A DNA stretch of 64,000 nt, taken from NCBI GenBank assembly GCA_032433765.1, contig JAVIAB010000046.1, positions 61,974,951-62,038,950 of the forward strand, in the 5' to 3' direction. The notes beneath the pieces are model-generated. The model was not told where the DNA came from. It ran no database searches and saw only the letters and a program-made list of their open reading frames with translations. Below, in pieces: positions 12,811 through 23,213 of this stretch (positions are counted from its first letter, which is position 1; each line of letters opens with the position of its first letter). The translations under genes were made by a program, and so were the position numbers. The stretch is from Megaustenia siamemsis (lineage: Eukaryota > Mollusca > Gastropoda > Stylommatophora > Ariophantidae).

Positions 12811-13710
12811 GATATCATCATTATCATTACCCGCCTTACCGGTTGGCGTAGGCGATCATGTCCCTCCACAATCTTCTATCTACAGTACATCGTATCAGTT
12901 CTGTTGTTGACTGTTTTCCATGCCATGACACCAAGCTATCCAGTATTTTCTCTCTTGTCGTCCGCGATCTCTCTTTCCTTTTATTTTGCCAGTTGTAACC
13001 AAGTATTCCAACTTTCCTCTTCTCATGATGTGCCAGAAAAATGTTGATTGTTTCTTTATGATGTTTTTTAGGAGTCCCTTTTTGTGATGCCCACTTTGAG
13101 AATTTCCTCATTGGTCTTTTCAGCTGTCCAGGGAACTTTCAACATTGTTCTGAGAAATCCCATCTGTGGCCTCGACTTTTCATTTGTTTGTTTACTGTCC
13201 ATGATTCACTTCCATAGGTCAGAATTGGTTCTATATAGCACCGATGAACTCTCTTTCTGACTTCTATTGACATAGATTTGTTGCATAAGATATTTGTCAT
13301 TTTCTGAAATACTGTTTTGGCCTCAGCTATTCTTTGTTATTTCTATTGTGCATTTTCCATCTGATGTAATTATTGTGACCAAGTGTTTGAAATGTTGCAC
13401 CTGTCTCTGATTTATCCTGTTTATTTTTATGCTGCATGATAGTGATTATTTCTTTGATATGACCATTACTTCTGTTTTCTTACTATTCAGACTGAGACCT
13501 TTCTTGTTGCTTTCTTTTACTATTATGTCTATCATTTCTTGTAGTTCATTCTCTGTCTCTGCTTTTAATATTGTGTCATCCGCATATCGCAAATTGTTTC
13601 TGATGTGACCTTTGAATTCCTTTTATATCTACGATTGATCTTATAATATTTTCGCCGTAAAGTGAAAACAGATGCGGCGACAGTGCACAGCCTTGTCTTA
13701 TATCATTCAT
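12811..13710 (-). mobile_element. LINE family B remnant, reverse transcriptase to C terminus (copy B1)
   Basis: Minus-strand reading gives NDIRQGCALSPHLFSLYGEN (RT block with the RQGC-LSP motif), then NLRYADDTILKAETENELQE with the catalytic YADD near 13590, GLSLNSKKTEVMVISKK, ILTYGSESWTVN, and an ORF at 12836-13111 ending in SLVSWHGKQSTTELIRC and DRRLWRDMIAYANR. Frames change several times and stops intervene. The 5' half, including the endonuclease, is missing. The 3' end is followed by a short run of GATAATGATGATAT, the triplet tail typical of the LINEs in this window. The clade is not resolved (RTE/CR1-like). Confidence 0.85.
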
Positions 13711-13839
13711 CATTACGACTATGTTAAAGATATGGGACTTGGGATGTATGCACAAGAACTACAATCTAATGAGGCGACCTGTCGTGTAGCTTGCAATGAT
13801 AAATGTTGTGACTTCTTTATTTGATCACAGAAAATAAGT

Positions 13840-14240
13840 ATATTCTTCTTTCCTTCCTCATCTGCCTTTCAGAGTTGAGGGAAGATATATTTTACAGTCT
13901 TTTGCTCTTCTTTTGACCTCTGCTGCTATGTTCCTAGTTTTTCTGTTATTCCATCAATCGATCTTTCTTGTGGTCGGCCCATGGATCTGGTGTTCTCGCA
14001 ACATTTACTGAAGGTTCATTGTGTTGTGTTTTCATCATTCTGCCTTATCACGTTACCGAACCATTTTATCTGTTGCTTCTTTATGTATTCTATGGCGGCG
14101 ATTATTCCTATATTTTTCTTAGTTCTTCATTTCTGATCTTATCTCTGAGGCTGTTTCCTACCATTCGTTTAACACATTTCATCTCGGTAGTGGTTATTTT
14201 TGTTATTCGTCTTGAGTCTATAGGCCGGGTATTGGTAGCA
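13840..14240 (-). mobile_element. LINE family C remnant, C-terminal part (copy C1)
   Basis: The minus strand encodes RRITKITTTEMKCVKRMVGN and SLRDKIRNEELRKI, almost identical to copy C2 at 18260-18930, and ends with a GAAGGAAAGAAGAA purine tail. The copy has frameshifts and lacks the polymerase core. The plus-strand ORF at 13968-14249 is a shadow. Confidence 0.7.
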
Positions 14241-14544
14241 CAACTTTGAGACGAAGATTATATTGAAGTGTCCGTTTTGTCTCTAGGGTTTAAAATAGGT
14301 AGTGATTTTTACAATCACACACAATGTGCAGAATAAACAGAAAATTAATCATAGAAAATGTGTACTGCACTAATTCTTGAAATGTGAACACAGAAAGATT
14401 AAATGGAAGAATATGAGATTTGAAATGTTCATTTTTCATTGCCTTTTATACCTTTGAAGGTGTTCAGAGGGATGCGAACTTTGAACTCTCGGCCTAGTAG
14501 CCACGTGACATTGGAAATAATGGCGGCAGATGCTTGCAAGAAAA
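14241..14544. other. Spacer, nothing recognised
   Basis: About 300 bp between two LINE fragments, with no repeat, splice or coding signal that I can support. Confidence 0.4.
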
Positions 14545-14835
14545 TCATCTTGGTGTGCCATGCCGGATGGCGTAGGTGATCATGTCCACAGTGTATAGTA
14601 ACATTTCTGATGTTGCTTGTTTCCCGTGCCACGACACCAAACTATGAAGCATTTTCTCTCTTGGTTGTCCGCGATCTCTCGTTCCCTTTATTTTGTCGGT
14701 TGTATCCAAATATTCCAACTGCCCTCTTCTCATGGTATGCCCGAAAAGTTGATTGTTTCTTTTTGACATGTTTATGAGCTTCGTTGGTTTTTCTGTCAAC
14801 AAGATATGCACGTGTTTCATGTACAACATGCAAAC
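14545..14835 (-). mobile_element. LINE family B 3' remnant (copy B2)
   Basis: The ORF on the minus strand contains NNQLFGHTMRRGQLEYL, the basic IKGTRDRGQPREKMLHSL, and SWHGKQATSEMLLYTVDM then ITYAIRHG. It aligns with the end of copy B1 (SLVSWHGKQSTTELIRC). Only the post-RT C-terminal region survives. It lacks the DRRLWR block seen in B1, replaced by a short in-frame deletion, so it is a separate degraded insertion. Confidence 0.8.
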
Positions 14836-14999
14836 CTGTCACCATCATCAAACTGTAATGAGCGGCCAAAGGTTTAGGCTGATCTATTCTGTAATTTGAT
14901 AACCAATCATAAACAATATGTGCATGCCAAATGGATACAATTACATAACATTCCATGGTAGGGTATCATATTAAGCTGTGTGTTAACTTACAGCTGTGG

Positions 15000-15335
15000 C
15001 CGTTTCGTTGTGATTGGTTAGTATCATGCACAGTTAGTGGGGCTAAACTTGCATAAACCCGTTGTGATTGGTTAGTTTCATGCACGGTTAGTGAGGCTTA
15101 ATTTTCATAACGCGTTGTGAATGGTTAGTTTCATGCACGGTTAGTGAGGCGTAATTTTCATAACGCGTTGTGATTGGTTAGTTTCATGCACGGTTAGTGA
15201 GGCTTAATTTTCATAACGCGTTGTGATTGGTTAGTTTCATGCACGGTTAGTGAGGCTTAATTTTCATAACGCGTTGTGATTGGTTAGTTTCATGCACGGT
15301 TAGTGAGGCTTAATTTTCATAACGCGTTGTGTGTT
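15000..15335. repeat. 53-bp minisatellite carrying a CCAAT motif per unit
   Basis: About six copies of a 53-bp unit containing CGTTGTGATTGGTTAGTTTC (15061 and 15114 are successive starts). Each unit carries GATTGGTTAG, which on the minus strand reads CTAACCAATC, a good CCAAT box. No promoter activity can be inferred from this alone. Confidence 0.93.
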
Positions 15336-15649
15336 TTGTGATTGATTATTGTAAGGCTGCTTTAGTAGAATGTATTATTTTTAGTATTCCTGTGTTTAGT
15401 AAATGTCTCGCTTCTTCAACTAATACTTTCTGTTATATGTGGCTGATTATTTTCATGTCCAATGAAGATTTTAAATTACTAACACCATAAACCGTTGTTA
15501 ATATTTGATATACGTTTGTAAGGAAAGATTAATGAAATGATGACATGTCAAATTTACTGCATTATTCCTTGGTATTTGGAGAAGGTATTACAAGGTAACA
15601 GGATAAAAGAAGTGTAGTCAAACATCAGAAATAGTTGAACTAAGATAGC
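15336..15649. other. AT-rich spacer, nothing recognised
   Basis: Unique AT-rich sequence between two arrays. I see no coding, splice or repeat signal. Confidence 0.4.
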
Positions 15650-16452
15650 TTGCTCAAGTCTATGTCATCAATATGGTACGCTGTAGAAGAAGATATCGCC
15701 GCGCAGCGTGCAGGAAACACAACGTCAGTCAGACAACAGACATTGTTGAACTACGATAGTTTGGTCATGTCTACATCATCAATATGGTGGGCAGTAGAAG
15801 AAGATATGGCCCCGCAGCGTGCAGGAAACACAACGTCAGTCAGACAACAGACATTGTTGAACTACGATAGTTTGGTCATGTCTACATCATCAATATGGTG
15901 GGCAGTAGAAGAAGATATGGCCCCGCAGCGTGCAGGAAACACAACGTCAGTCAGACAACAGACATTGTTGAACTACGATAGTTTGGTCATGTCTACATCA
16001 TCAATATGGTGGGCAGTAGAAGAAGATATGGCCCCGCAGCGTGCAGGAAACACAACGTCAGTCAGACAACAGACATTGTTGAACTACGATAGTTTGGTCA
16101 TGTCTATATCATCAATATGGTGGGCAGTAGAAGAAGATATGGCCCCGCAGCGTGCAGGAAACACAACGTCAGTCAGACAACAGACATTGTTGAACTACGA
16201 TAGTTTGGTCATGTCTACATCATCAATATGGTGGGCAGTAGAAGAAGATATGGCCCCGCAGCGTGCAGGAAACACAACGTCAGTCAGACAACAGACATTG
16301 TTGAACTACGATAGTTTGGTCATGTCTACATCATCAATATGGTGGGCAGTAGAAGAAGATATGGCCCCGCAGCGTGCAGGAAACACAACGTCAGTCAGAC
16401 AACAGAAATTGTTGAACTACGATAGTTTGGTCATGTCTATATCATCAATATG
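15650..16452 (+). repeat. 111-bp satellite encoding an uninterrupted 37-residue repeat
   Basis: Seven nearly identical 111-bp units. Because 111 is 37 codons, one frame stays open for 286 codons, each repeat reading SIWWAVEEDMAPQRAGNTTS then VRQQTLLNYDSLVMSTS. Copies differ by single bases, so the amplification is recent. No signal peptide, domain or convincing start context is visible, and nothing shows that the frame is translated. I treat it as a satellite rather than a gene. Two further, more diverged units continue after an inserted SINE. Confidence 0.9.
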
Positions 16453-16721
16453 GAGCTGCGATAGCTCAGTGGTTAGTGAACAGGACTACAAAGGACAAGA
16501 CAAGAGGTAGGGTTCGATCTCAACCGACGGCTACCAGGTTCACCAGCCTTTAATGGGTACCGGATTTTTTTTCTGGGACAGTAAAGCGGCACGGGCGTAA
16601 TACCGACAACATTACCCCAAAAATCATGTGCCGAAGGTCTGTAAAATATATAGTCACTAACACTATATTCCCTATACGCCACTTGGCGTGACGGGGCACT
16701 TTACTTTTTTTTTTTTTTAAC
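16453..16721 (+). mobile_element. tRNA-derived SINE with 12-bp target-site duplication
   Basis: The 5' part has RNA polymerase III boxes: GATAGCTCAGTGGTTAG (A box) and GGGTTCGATCTC (B box) about 40 bp later. A tRNA-unrelated body of about 190 bp follows, ending in ACTTTACTTTTTTTTTTTTT. ATCATCAATATG occurs directly before (16441-16452) and after (16722-16733) the insert. The surrounding 111-bp unit has this sequence only once, so it is a genuine 12-bp target-site duplication. The element interrupts the 111-bp array and ends its ORF. The overlapping minus ORFs are not genes. Confidence 0.85.
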
Positions 16722-16935
16722 ATCATCAATATGCTGGGCAGTAAAAGAAGATATCGCCGCGCAGCGTGCAGGAAACACAACGTCAGTCAGACAACAAAAT
16801 TTGTTGAACTATGATAGCTTAGTCGAGTCTACATCATCAACATGGTGGGCAGTAGAAGAAGATATCGCCCCGCAGCGTGCAGGATACACAACGTCAGTCA
16901 GACAACAGAAATTGTTGAACTACGATAGTTTGGTC
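16722..16935 (+). repeat. Two diverged 111-bp satellite units after the SINE
   Basis: Continuation of the array at 15650. These units share ATATCGCCGCGCAGC with the first unit at 15650 rather than the ATATGGCCCCGCAGC of the homogenised middle, as expected of array-edge copies. Confidence 0.9.
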
Positions 16936-16960
16936 GCCACCTATTCTTAGACAAATATTA

Positions 16961-18135
16961 GGTTGATTACACCAGCCATTTATAGCCAGACTTTTCATTT
17001 TACCAAAATAACCAATCAAAAAACGTCCAACATTTCAAGATATACACTGGGTTGATTACATCAGCCATTTATAGCCAGACTTTTCATTTTACCAAAATAA
17101 CCAATCAAAAAACGTCCAACATTTCAAGATATACACTGGGTTGTTTACACCAGCCATTTATAGCCAGACTTTTCATTTTACCAAAATAACCAATCAAAAA
17201 ACGTCCAACATTTCAAGATATACACTGGGTTGATTACATCAGCCATTTATAGCCAGACTTTTCATTTTACCAAAATAACCAATCAAAAAACGCCCAACAT
17301 TTCAAGATATACACTGGGTTGATTACATCAGCCATTTATAGCCAGACTTTTCATTTTACCAAAATAACCAATCAAAAAACGCCCAACATTTCAAGATATA
17401 CACTGGGTTGTTTACACCAGCCATTTATAGCCAGACTTTTCATTTTACCAAAATAACCAATCAAAAAACGCCCAACATTTCAAGATATACACTGGGTTGA
17501 TTACATCAGCCATTTATAGCCAGACTTTTCATTTTACCAAAATAACCAATCAAAAAACGTCCAACATTTCAAGATATACACTGGTTGTTTACACCAGCCA
17601 TTTATAGCCAGACTTTTCATTTTACCAAAATAACCAATCAAAAAACGTCCAACATTTCAAGATATACACTGGGTTGATTACATCAGCCATTTATAGCCAG
17701 ACTTTTCATTTTACCAAAATAACCAATCAAAAAACGCCCAACATTTCAAGATATACACTGGGTTGATTACATCAGCCATTTATAGCCAGACTTTTCATTT
17801 TACCAAAATAACCAATCAAAAAACGTCCAACATTTCAAGATATACACTGGGTTGTTTACACCAGCCATTTATAGCCAGACTTTTCATTTTACCAAAATAA
17901 CCAATCAAAAAACGCCCAACATTTCAAGATATACACTGGGTTGATTACATCAGCCATTTATAGCCAGACTTTTCATTTTACCAAAATAACCAATCAAAAA
18001 ACGCCCAACATTTCAAGATATACACTGGGTTGTTTACACCAGCCATTTATAGCCAGACTTTTCATTTTACCAAAATAACCAATCAAAAAACGCCCAACAT
18101 TTCAAGATATACACTGGGTTGTTTACACCAGCCAT
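16961..18135. repeat. 89-bp minisatellite
   Basis: About 13 copies of an 89-bp unit (starts at 16961, 17050, 17139) containing GACTTTTCATTTTACCAAAA, TAACCAATCAAAAAACG and TTTCAAGATATACACTGGG. Copies alternate between GATTACATCAGCC and GTTTACACCAGCC types, suggesting two-unit amplification steps. Every unit has a plus-strand CCAAT. There is no coding capacity. Confidence 0.96.
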
Positions 18136-18259
18136 TCATAGACAGCACTGGGTCTACTCTACACACCGTTTCTAACATGACAGACATTAGGTTAACATTA
18201 CGACACATCTAAATATCATAACATTTCTGTAGACGTCTTCATGTACTTGTGGGAAGGTA

Positions 18260-18935
18260 ACAATGAGAGGGCTGAGATGTCAACATAAGGGACATCACTC
18301 AACACATTACAACAAGACAATCAACATAAACAAATCAGAGATTATCAATAGTACAAAAGAGAAACATAACATCAAAATAACGATATGCGGCAGACGACTG
18401 AAACAAGTGGAAGAATTTAAAGATCTAGAGAGTCTAGTGACAAACATTAATTCGCAAACAACAGAAATCGACGCAAGATGCAACAAAGCCTGTCAAATCA
18501 TTGGACAGCTATCACCACTATGGTCCAACAAGGAAATAACTCAAGAGACAACAAAGCCTGTCAAATCATTGGACAGCTATTACCACTATGGTCCAACAAG
18601 GAAATAACTCAAGAGGCAAAATGGGCACTCAGAATAGAATCTTCATCCCAACGTTGTGCTACCAATGCCAGTCCTGAGCCCTAGATGCAAGAACAATAAG
18701 AAAAATAACCTCTACTGAGATGAAATGTGTTAGACGAATGATGGTAAACAGTCTGAGAGACAAGATCAGAAATGAAGAACTGAGAGGAGATAAAGAATGT
18801 GAAAAAAAATGGATTGATGGAATATCAAAAACACTAGGACAAATAACAACAGCAGAGGTAAAAAAAAAAAATAATAAATCCACAAATTATATCTTCCCTC
18901 GACGCTGATAGGCAAATGAGAAGAAAAGAAGAAGA
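18260..18935 (+). mobile_element. LINE family C remnant with an internal duplication (copy C2)
   Basis: The plus strand encodes KEKHNIKITICGRRLKQVEE, FKDLESLVTNINSQTTEIDA and NKACQIIGQLSPLWSNKEI, then in another frame STEMKCVRRMMVNSLRDKIR. This is the region after the reverse transcriptase core of a LINE (the family 'FKYLGSLVT' and 'EMKCVRRM' motifs). A 68-bp segment starting at 18481 is duplicated in tandem at 18549, so NKACQIIGQL is read twice and the frame is broken. The 3' end is AAATGAGAAGAAAAGAAGAA, a GAA-type tail. Confidence 0.8.
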
Positions 18936-19375
18936 AGAATACGGTTAACACATTGTTCTAGAACGGGAAAGTACAGCTAAAGTCAAAGGGACATAATCGT
19001 GCATGGAGACGGTAAGGAAGGGATATAACTGAGTTAATTGTTTCTACATTGGCATGCAATAGACGAGCTGTACCCGATTTCTCAGTCGCCTTGTTGATCC
19101 ACCACCTTGGTTTCCTCTGTTTCTATTTCCTCCTCCACTCCCTTCTTGGGTTGAGCTTTGACTCTGATATATAAAACCACAACCTAGACAACGTGCTGGA
19201 ACCTCTAAAGTTAAGCGCTTTCATCTTTGATAGTTTAGCACTCACAGTTTGTTCTATTTTTTCGTGACTCGGTACAAACATATTTTAGTTTGAAATCAAA
19301 CACAATAAAGACATGAACAACTCAGTAGAAACAATTGGAGCAGCGTTGTATTATTCACTAGGTTAGCTTTGTGGA
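18936..19375 (+). mobile_element. Possible solo LTR (TATA box and AATAAA pair)
   Basis: The stretch starts TGTTCTAGAACGGGAAAG near 18954, has a clear TATATAAAACC at about 19170 and CACAATAAAGACATG at about 19300. That order and spacing (promoter about 130 bp before the polyadenylation signal) is typical of the U3-R-U5 of a retroviral-type LTR. I found no clean target-site duplication and no second LTR, tRNA primer site or polymerase nearby. It could equally be an ordinary promoter-like AT-rich region. Confidence 0.25.
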
Positions 19376-19559
19376 ACACCTGAACTCATCAATCATATTT
19401 GGAAATAGTCTCTGTTTTAGTGGCGATTTTCATGTTCTTATTCCACAAACTCATTAATTACCTGGTGCTGGACTGGAATGCCCTCAAGTTGCATACCTGA
19501 TACACTGGGTGAGCTAGAGCAGGTCTCAAACTATTAAAGCCATGCAGAAGCTCTCTGGT

Positions 19560-19865
19560 AGCCATTTTACAATGGTGTTATATTAATTGTTCGACTTCTC
19601 GTGGATTTTACAATGGTGTTATATTAGGTGTAAATCTTCTCGTTGATTTTACAATGGTGTTATAATAGGTGTAAATCTTCTCGTGGATTTTACAATGGTG
19701 TTAGGGTTAGTTGTAAATCTTCTTGTGGATTTTACAATGGTGTTATATTAGGTGTAAATCTTCTCGTTGATTTTACAATGGTGTTATAATAGGTGTAAAT
19801 CTTCTCGTGGATTTTACAATGGTGTTATATTACTTGCTAGACTTCTCCTGGGTTGTACAACGGTG
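19560..19865. repeat. 41-bp minisatellite
   Basis: About seven copies of a 41-bp unit with TTTTACAATGGTGTTATA and GTAAATCTTCTCGTGGA; successive CAATGG motifs are at 19570 and 19611. It ends next to the palindrome at 19907. Confidence 0.92.
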
Positions 19866-19906
19866 TGTAATTACTTGATAGGCTTTTGTTGATATTTACA
19901 CACAGG

Positions 19907-19924
19907 CACGAATATGTTTGTGTA

Positions 19925-19972
<48 letters not shown>

Positions 19973-19990
19973 TACACAAACATATTCGTG
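19907..19990. repeat. Perfect 84-bp palindrome with TG/TA core
   Basis: CACGAATATGTTTGTG at 19907 is mirrored exactly by CACAAACATATTCGTG ending at 19990. The middle is TGTG, then TATA, then CACA. All 42 base pairs match around a centre between 19948 and 19949, with no spacer. Only part is explained by the self-complementary microsatellite, because the non-repetitive flanks (about 14 bp each side) are also inverted. Confidence 0.9.
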
Positions 19991-19991
19991 A

Positions 19992-20031
<40 letters not shown>

Positions 20032-20050
20032 AAGAAACACACACATACGT
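19991..20050. repeat. TA/CA microsatellite
   Basis: A second TATATA run flanked by GTACA and CACACA immediately after the palindrome. It is simple sequence only. Confidence 0.9.
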
Positions 20051-20201
20051 ATGATCATGCAGAAGTGTGAAACTAAAATGTTCGTGTAACTAGGACACCC
20101 ATGTGCAGTTGAGGCTGTTCAGCGTCGATGTTATTGATCATCCGCCATTTCCTGTTGATGCAGGAAAGCACACATTTGTATATTGTTATGGTTATGGTTA
20201 T

Positions 20202-20712
20202 GGAAGGCCCCGGTATCACAGCAAACGAATTAAAATCCATAATTGCTCAACCGCCGTGCCAGTGAAATCATCCGAATTACTAACCCATCTCCCAAACAAA
20301 GAAAGGTGCTGTAGTCCACATCGTAGCAGTCTCAGCACACGCCAAAAGACATAAGGCGAAACCGTGCAGAAAGTGAACACAGCCAACTGTTCCCTGTCAC
20401 ACGATATCATCATTCATCATAAACAAGAATACCAAAACACTATCAAAATGGATGAAACACACAGCTCACGGTGTGCACAGAGCACTTAACTCAGTAGCTC
20501 CTGCAACAAGCCGGACTTGGAATATGAGGACACTGCAACAAGGAACACTTTTAATACATTGCCTTCAATGATTCCTGCCGCCTACCCACCATATACCGGA
20601 AGTTCACGTCCTCCTGAAAATGATGATCGTCATATTTTTTTTTTTTTTATGTTAGCGCTTGATGATGTTAGGACATCGTTTTTGACTCCAATTCCGAACA
20701 TATGAAACACAG
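20202..20712. repeat. Direct-repeat segment, left copy
   Basis: About 500 bp strongly similar to 22023-22520, including GGTATCACAGCAAACGAATT, GACATAAGGCGAAACCG and GCAACAAGCCGGACTTGG. The copies differ by substitutions and small indels (for example a T-run near 20637 that the other copy lacks). No ORF is conserved between them. It could be an unrecognised transposon or a segmental duplication. Confidence 0.85.
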
Positions 20713-22022
20713 TTAGTCGTCGGATTATCCCCGTCGCACATCAAACAACAGACCGTAAGATCTTCCCGCAATGTGAATTTGTTAAATTATAAACAACATT
20801 TATTGAAATTATAAAATAACGTGTCTACCTGGAGGCGAAGGCGCGCCTCACAGCCCCAGAGCTGAAAGTTGTCAGCGACCCACAGCTGATGGCTTGCGCC
20901 AGGATCGGTGAGTCAGCCATTGTAAAAGAAATCTGGCAATTATATATTGTTATTAAACTGAACCAGTGGGGCAGTGTTTAGTGGTAGCTGTGTGGTCCAT
21001 CTTTGTCTACCGCCGTCAAACCATTTATTATTTCCTTCTATATTTGGCTCTTGATCAACACCTGTAGTAGCCACATTACTGTAGTTCACGAACGTGATAT
21101 TTTAACCTTTTTTGGCCTTTTTACAAAAAGCCCAACATCAAATCAACAATAAGAGAAATGTATGTGCAAAATAAATGATTAAACACTGAGGTGGCAATTA
21201 CATTACATCAATTTTGTGCAAATGAAGTGTTTGCTTGTGCTGAACTTATTTGTTTTGTTTTGTAATAATTTCCGATGACTTTTATTTGTAAAGGTATCCA
21301 GATTTTTGTAGATGAGCAGCCATTGAGTGTGTAATAAATCAGACATTTTACTGAAACTAACACCGTTTATATTTTTGTGCAAACAACTCATTGTGCTGTA
21401 CATGAAGCCAAATAATTAAGAATATAATGGCGTGTGATAAGCATAAATCGGACATTTTAGACAGAAAAGCAAAAGCAGCTGGCAATAAGAAGCGCTGAAA
21501 GTTGTTTTTTTTTTTTTTTTAAATTCTGTCACTCACTCGTTGTTGAGCATTTCTGTCTGTGACGTCATTAGCGTCATTATTGCTGCTGACCTAAAATGGG
21601 CATATTATTTATTGACAAAAATATCTGAGCTGGAATTAAAACAAAGAACAACATTGAAATTAAAAACAACCAGGAAATGTAATTCTTGCACCTTCTTTGT
21701 TGATCTCCATGTTTGTGGACGCAACAAGTAAAAAAAAAGTCAACAAAACACAAACAGAGCGTAGGAAATAAGATCTGACACGTCCACACAACACAGGCTC
21801 TCATTGTTCGATTATCTTGTTTATACACATTTTCTATACAAGGTTCGACAATCTGTATTTGTTTTCACCTTATTATCGCCCCCTCCTCAATTCAGTACTT
21901 TGGTTTATAAAACGAATGGATTCTATTCAAAATGTAAACAAAATAAAATTACATGTTTGGAATTTTGTTATCTCAAATATCAAAGGGTGATAATTGCAAG
22001 ATACAAAATTAACTATTAATGT
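20713..22022. other. AT-rich unique sequence between the direct repeats
   Basis: No coding or transposon signature that I can support. One stretch (20845-20890, with GAAAGTTGTCAGCGACCCACAG) is similar to 25915-25965 (GCAAGTTGTCAGCAACTCATAG) and probably marks an old dispersed repeat. Poly(T) runs occur near 21507. Several short ORFs have no recognisable content. Confidence 0.4.
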
Positions 22023-22520
22023 CGAGGCCTCGGTATCACAGCAAACGAATTAAAATCCATAATTGCTCAACCGCCCGTGCCAGTGGAATCATCCGAATTA
22101 CTAACTCATCTCCCAAACAAAGAAAGGTAACTGTAGTCCCCATCGTAACAGTCTCAGCACACGCCAAAAGACATAAGGCGAAACCGCGCAGAAAGTGAAC
22201 ACAGCCAACTGTTCCCTGTCACACGATATCATCATTCATCGTAAACAAGCGGGATATCGAAGCAGGATCAAAACGGATGAGACACACAGCTCACGGTGTG
22301 CACAGAGCACTTAACTCAGTAGCTCCTGCAACAAGCCGGACTTGGAATATGAGGAAACTGCAAGAAGGAACACTTTTCAGACATAGCCTTCAATGGTTCC
22401 TGCCGCCTATCCACCATATACCATGAGAGTTCACGTCCTCCCGAAAATGATGATCGTCATAGCACTTGATGATGTTAGGCCGTCATTGTTTACTCCAATT
22501 CCAAACATATAGACACACAG
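22023..22520. repeat. Direct-repeat segment, right copy
   Basis: Partner of 20202-20712, in the same orientation and offset by about 1.82 kb. It has GGATATCGAAGCAGGATC where the left copy has GAATACCAAAACAC. It runs directly into the cysteine-rich coding remnant at 22520-23213. Confidence 0.85.
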
Positions 22521-23213
22521 TGGTGGTAAGTTATCATTTCCAATCCAACAGAAGCCACATGACCTGTAGTTAGTAAAACCACAGAGAGAATATGATTTTG
22601 TGACCTTCACTGATTCACTCTTAGATGTGAATGTGTAGTTTACACAAGAGGAGAAGTTTTCAACTACAGTGATCCCATTTAAGGCAATTCTGGGATAGCA
22701 AGGCAAGTCTCCTTTATAGCAGCAGAACATGATGTTCTCCGCTCCCTTCTTGTAGCTGCCGCCACGATTCTGATGTCTCATTAACTTGGACATCATTCAA
22801 GAACAATGTCAGATTAACATTCCATAGATATGGCTCTGCTGATGAAATGCTTGGTGCAACAGTTGTATCAATCATACAGGAGGCTCCTGGTCTGTGGTCA
22901 TTAATATCACAGACGGCACATGATGTTGTTATATTCAGTATTTCTTTCTGGGGTGTAAATATGTGGCACACACATGGAGAGTGGTTTGTGGTCACAGTAA
23001 TTTCCTTGAACTGGTTACCAGGCAACGGATCCGCTGAACTGTGCCTCCCATGTAACAATAAACAACAATCATTGTAAATCCTGTGGTTGTCTTGTGTCCA
23101 TTTCTACTGATGAAAGCTTTGTAGCAGGAACGTTTAGTTATTGTACTTCCTATCGTTTTCGTACAACTGTAACATATAATTGTATGTGGGGTTTTTCTTA
23201 AATTAGTGAGCAC
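22520..23213 (-). pseudogene. Cysteine-rich, N-glycosylated ectodomain-like coding remnant
   Basis: On the minus strand three overlapping frames each read like an extracellular protein. The 5' one has TKRSCYKAFISRNGHKTT, the middle one NHSPCVCHIFTPQKEILNIT, SCAVCDINDHRPGASCM and VNLTLFLNDVQVNET, the third ENIMFCCYKGDLPCYPRIAL, SSCVNYTFTSKSESVKVTKS and SLCGFTNYRSCGFCWIG. Cysteines are paired and sequons (NIT, NLT, NET, NFS, NYT) are frequent. The pattern Y-C-Y-x-G in the first part resembles CCYKG in the third, suggesting repeated domains. The frame changes at about 23000 and 22780 mean a frameshifted pseudogene, or exons whose boundaries I have missed. The family is not recognised. Confidence 0.45.

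Noticed and set aside
12364..13047. 227-codon plus-strand ORF
   Set aside because: Read-through of the 19-bp pyrimidine repeat into antisense LINE B sequence.
16453..16525. A functional tRNA gene
   Set aside because: A and B boxes are present but the cloverleaf cannot be closed, and the body and target duplication show a SINE.
20821..20895. Plus-strand exon ending GGATCG/GTGAGT
   Set aside because: The same sequence, diverged and with stops, is found at 25915-25965, which points to a dispersed repeat rather than an exon.
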